Shown here: positions 61,267 through 64,000 of the stretch, one piece after another
Layout: each line of letters opens with the position of its first letter
How positions within the stretch are numbered: position 1 is the stretch's first letter
Assembly (NCBI GenBank): GCA_032209605.1
Contig: JASFXZ010000039.1
Location: 1,798,001-1,862,000, forward strand
Direction: 5' to 3'
DNA length: 64,000 nucleotides
From: Mactromeris polynyma
Lineage: Eukaryota; Mollusca; Bivalvia; Venerida; Mactridae
The notes under the pieces: generated by a model
The model's database searches: none
The model's input: the letters and a program-made list of their open reading frames with translations, nothing else
What the model was told of the DNA's origin: nothing
Position numbers and translations under genes: made by a program

Positions 61267-64000
61267 TTTTTATAATTGAAATTCTTTATATTTAGGAAGC
61301 ATTCATAATTTGTTGTCAGGCAAATACCCATAAATTGAGGAAATGTGTGGGATTAGCCAAATACTTGGAAGACTTGGAATCATAATAGTGACAAGATGCA
61401 GTGCAGGGCATTTATAATACCTTCTACTGTATAAAAATATGCTTTGCCTAAAAAGAATTGCAATGAAAACCTGGTTTGACTTTTGAAGAGTTCAAACGAA
61501 AACTGTTTATGCTCCAATAACTAAATATGATGTGTTTAGATACTTTAACACACTTTTCCTTCTGCTTCGCATGTTATGTTTGAAAATACTCTGATGTGTT
61601 TCTCATTTTAAATGGTTGTTTTTGATTCATTGAAAAAAAAAATGTAAACATGCTTTGTGTTTAATGTCTTTGAACTTAATGGTTCTGTTTATCACTACTT
61701 GTTTGACTGGATTTGCTATCAGCTCATTTGTTTCCTGAAAATAATACAGATTGACAAGTGATAATATTACAGCACGCATTGTTGAATCTGGTTAGTTTGA
61801 TTGTATTTTGGATTATATTTTACTCCAATTCCAATTTTGTATTTGTTTGTAGTCTATAGCACGTGCAGGTTGAGGCTACAAGTTATATTACAGTGTCTTA
61901 TATTCTCATGAATCATAAGCTGAATCTGGTTGCAAATGTTTGGTTTCACAGCAATACCCCTATGACCTTGGATGTCCATGTTGTGTTTCCCCTACAAAGC
62001 TCAGGCCTGGTTCTACATTGAGGTAAACAAATGCCACATGGCCCCTTCTCCTTTTTCAAAATTTCACAAGGATCAGAAAATACTGCCATAAAATACTTTC
62101 CGACATGTCACACAATTAAAATCCTTCTAACACTGTTTTTCCTACGACACTTTCTCTTCAAATCTGTAATCCCTCTCTTTCCAGCTCTGTATTCCCTGCT
62201 CTGTCATCACGTAATGGTTCTTTATTACTCTCCTTGTTTTCTCAACCATTTTATCCTCTTCATTTCAACTTCTACTCTAGTTATATAGCAATTCTAAATC
62301 AGCATAAAATGTGTAGCAATTTATCTTTTTACATTGCATGTAGCCTGTCGAGCATGTATCTGCGAAAAAATTCTCACGAAAAAATGGGAGTCTTAATTTC
62401 CTGTCGAGGTTGCATTCTCACTTGACAGCACTTAATAATTGCATATCGGAAATCATAGACCCTTATAGTTAATGGACGAAAGTAGTATTTTAATCATTTT
62501 GCTGCGACTTAAAAGGCAATTTATAAATGGCAAAATGTTACTTCAATTCATTACATACTTGACAATTTATTTCATCTGCCAATCTAGCTTTGATGTACCA
62601 ACAAAAAACTAGACCATTTTCTAGAAACACATCGAGACTTATTTACTGCACATTTTATGACTGTGCACATCTAAACTATCAAAGCAGGTGTCTACAGAAG
62701 ATGATTATGAATCGTTTAAAGCATGTCTTGATGACAAATAGGCACTGCTTGATATTTCGTTAATCGAAATCCAGGAAAATCATTTCTTTGAATTCATTTC
62801 CGTTCTCAAAGGACATTCAATCCACACAAGAAATATTAGACAAAAGTTTTTTTTCTAAGATTTTTATGTTTCTCAATTATCATACATCATTTTGGAAAGT
62901 TGTTTCAATTGTTACTGACGTACTTGACATTCCATCATCTGGTGAATAGTTTTACTGACGTGACTAAGAGATTGTTGCTTATTCTATTACTTGCGTTAGA
63001 TCTGCGTTAACAAAAAAGTAATATGATAATAAAAGCATCAAAATGCTGACAATCGTTCGGTTTAACACAGTTATGTTGTACAATGATAAGCGTGAAATAA
63101 TTCTGATTATTATTTCCTTATTTACTGAAAAAGCATTGAATAACAGTATAAAATGTAAATGTATTGAAAATGGTATTTTTTATATTTATTTAGAATGAAC
63201 TTAGAAGTCAAGTAAGAAATGTCTTATGCAAAGTGCACAGCCTCTCCAAACACACAGGAAGACTTGCAAATATGTTTGTATCAGGGGAGTCGGTAAATCA
63301 CCCAGTAACTTAAGCATCATTACCTGGCTACTTCTCGAATGATCATAATTCAGGGGAGTACCCCAAGAACTCCCCCCACCCCCTGTGATTTTCCTGTTAT
63401 AAACAATGATAAACCATTAGAACCCTATTAAAAAGAGCAAACAGGTTAGACAAATGTTAAACATGGCGTTCAACCCATAAATATTAGGAATTGTGAATAA
63501 GAAATAGTTTAAAGATGATTATCATAACAGCAGGACAGACACAGAACAGAAACCATCATCTAACATTACTGTATTAAATACTTTGTTTCTCTGACAGTTC
63601 AGTGAAGATTAATGACCGGTGACATTGAATCAAGCAGGGTATCTTGTTATGAAGTAAATGTCGGTTCTTGTTTGTTATTGTGTATTTCTTGTTTTTACTT
63701 ACAAATTATTGGTATGTAAGATAGTAACATTGTCTGATGTAGTTTTCAGCTTGGTATGAATACTGTCAGTACTGTTTACTTTGATGAACATTTAGTAGAT
63801 TTGTTTTGTCATAGAATGCTTGAATGCTGCTTGTATCATGTGTGAATAAATCATTCAGCGTTGTGAAGCGTTAATGATTGTTGTCTGTGTTACCGATGTT
63901 GTAAGAATTAGAAAGTAAGTTACCATAGTAATTTCTGAATTTTTCAAAAGATACTGTAGAAGCCAAAGCACATCTAGGTGATTTTGTTAGAAAACGTGGT

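Larger units (their letters stand above)
54620..64000. other. CpG-depleted domain II, no securely recognised gene
   Basis: By eye 54661-55260 has 5 CpG in 600 bases and the depletion persists to the window end, as in domain I. The left boundary falls at the right end of the CpG-rich transposon at 53646-54616. Probably a long intron or gene body of a broadly expressed gene whose exons are mostly outside the window or too short to recognise. Weak exon candidates are noted at 60612-60704 and 63194-63211. Confidence 0.5.

Overview
The window looks like nuclear genomic DNA from a mollusc, most likely a bivalve. The evidence is AT-rich sequence, small exons with canonical GT/AG splice sites separated by 0.3-2 kb introns, a mollusc-type tRNA-derived SINE in at least three copies, many short TA-flanked DNA-transposon remnants, and an intronic ~160-bp repeat of a kind I recall from bivalve genomes. 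There is no bacterial-style gene packing, no CRISPR array and no rRNA or intact tRNA gene. Most of the 64 kb is non-coding.

Layout. (1) 1-3858: the 3' part of a plus-strand gene for a type I membrane protein: N-glycosylated helical ectodomain, one Ig domain, one TM helix, short basic tail; five exons resolved and phase-checked. (2) 3859-8485: intergenic, with a pogo/Tigger-like MITE and a broken Tc1-type transposase C-terminus. (3) 8486-13657: a complete six-exon plus-strand gene for a 313-residue, four-TM claudin/PMP22-like protein; intron 5 is filled by a 30-bp minisatellite of about 48 units. (4) 13658-22330: intergenic, with a SINE, hairpins and two MITEs. (5) 22.4-28.2 kb: a domain almost devoid of CpG, bounded by candidate 5' exons pointing inward (plus strand at ~22.36 kb, minus strand at ~28.45 kb) and holding a plausible terminal exon at 24230-24385. 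(6) 28.5-54.6 kb: CpG-retaining, gene-poor DNA dominated by three more minisatellites (71 bp x ~28 at 34.1-36.1 kb, 45 bp x ~15 at 38.1-38.8 kb, and 43/41 bp x ~130 at 41.9-47.25 kb) and a ~970-bp TA-flanked transposon with nested inverted repeats. (7) 54.6-64 kb: a second CpG-depleted domain with no securely recognised gene, containing the second copy of a foldback element also present at 31.9 kb.

The two well-supported genes both encode surface membrane proteins, but nothing in the sequence shows that they act together. The most notable features are the cluster of four unrelated minisatellites with multi-unit duplications, the sharp CpG-depletion mosaic (consistent with mollusc gene-body methylation), a 30-nt perfect inverted repeat in two introns of the Ig gene, and the two-copy foldback element. 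I found no clear case of a new molecular system. Most of the longer open frames outside the two main genes are minisatellite translations or are within what chance would give.
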